A stretch of 39,783 nt of DNA from Mycoplasmatota bacterium (lineage in GTDB: Bacteria > Bacillota_I > Bacilli_A > RF39 > UBA660), in assembly GCA_012727915.1 (NCBI GenBank), contig JAAYGD010000002.1, positions 1-39,783 on the forward strand, written 5' to 3'. The position numbers and the translations under genes were made by a program. How positions within the stretch are numbered: position 1 is the stretch's first letter; each line of letters opens with the position of its first letter. Under the pieces are notes generated by a model that worked only from the letters and a program-made list of their open reading frames with translations, was not told where the DNA came from and made no database searches. Shown here piece after piece: positions 39,361 through 39,783 of the stretch.

Positions 39361-39783
39361 ATGAATTTTTTTGACGACAAAATAAATAACAAGTTAGAAA
39401 ATGAAACCGCAATTTTTTGCTCAAATGATGAGTTTTCCTGTATTTATATTAATTCATTAAGAAAGAATAACATATTGGTTGTCACTAATACTTTATATGA
39501 AGCCAACAAAATATTTAATTCATTAATTAATTATAATAATAATGTACTATTTTTTCCTACAGATGACTTTTTATCTGAGGAGTTTTTTGCTTCTAGTCCT
39601 GAATTAGAAATGACTAGATTGGAAACGATTAACGAGATTGTATATTCTAAAGAAAAACATATAGTTGTGACCGATTTTATGGGTTTGATTCGTTTATTGC
39701 CTAAAAAAAATTCATGGAAAAAGAATTGCATTAACATAAAAACTGGGCAAATTATAGAAAAAGAAAAATTAATAAACAATTTA
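39361..39783 (+). CDS. mfd: transcription-repair coupling factor, N-terminal part (runs off the window)
   Basis: Own translation MNFFDDKINNKLENETAIFCSNDEFSC..FFPTDDFLSEEFFASSPELEMTRLETINEIV..IVVTDFMGLIRLLP; follows pth as in Bacillus. Confidence 0.85.
   Translation, partial: MNFFDDKINNKLENETAIFCSNDEFSCIYINSLRKNNILVVTNTLYEANKIFNSLINYNNNVLFFPTDDFLSEEFFASSPELEMTRLETINEIVYSKEKHIVVTDFMGLIRLLPKKNSWKKNCINIKTGQIIEKEKLINNL

Overview
AT-rich bacterial chromosome segment (Firmicutes/Bacilli- or Tenericutes-like gene order, genetic code 11 with TGA used as stop) spanning the replication origin. Gene orientation switches at about 24.2-24.5 kb, between dnaA (minus) and rpmH (plus), with a cluster of DnaA boxes there. 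The left arm (minus strand) carries ung, rlmH, a walJ/yycJ-like MBL gene, dnaB, rplI, a GdpP-like DHH gene, hpf, tagO-like, a DUF1146-like gene, rpiB, rpmE, murA, fba, two unknown surface proteins, prmC, prfA, rpoE, a DUF1934-like gene, two prepilin-like proteins with Ig-like tails, a Noc/ParB-family gene, rsmG, mnmG, dnaN and dnaA. The right arm (plus strand) carries rpmH, rnpA, yidC, jag, mnmE, recF, gyrB, gyrA, SRP RNA, tadA, dnaX, ybaB, recR, holB, ricT, pth and the start of mfd. The left edge holds a partial deaminase gene, a recombinase-acetyltransferase chimera, tRNA-His and a zinc-ribbon gene. The most notable signal is the gyrA-SRP RNA intergenic island. It has two perfect 16-bp Noc-binding-type palindromes (TATTTCCCGGGAAATA) that can also fold as the gyrA terminator, then three parS sites (TGTTCCACGTGAAACA) in an exact 43-bp tandem repeat, and a fourth, fully palindromic parS just after the SRP RNA terminator. 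The window also encodes a ParB-family protein with Noc-type specificity residues. It lacks the N-terminal membrane-targeting helix of B. subtilis Noc and has a ~190-aa insertion before the C-terminal domain. Other candidates are a secreted/membrane-anchored paralogous protein pair, pilin-Ig fusions, a Cys-rich YidC lipoprotein and a tRNA promoter nested in a terminator hairpin.
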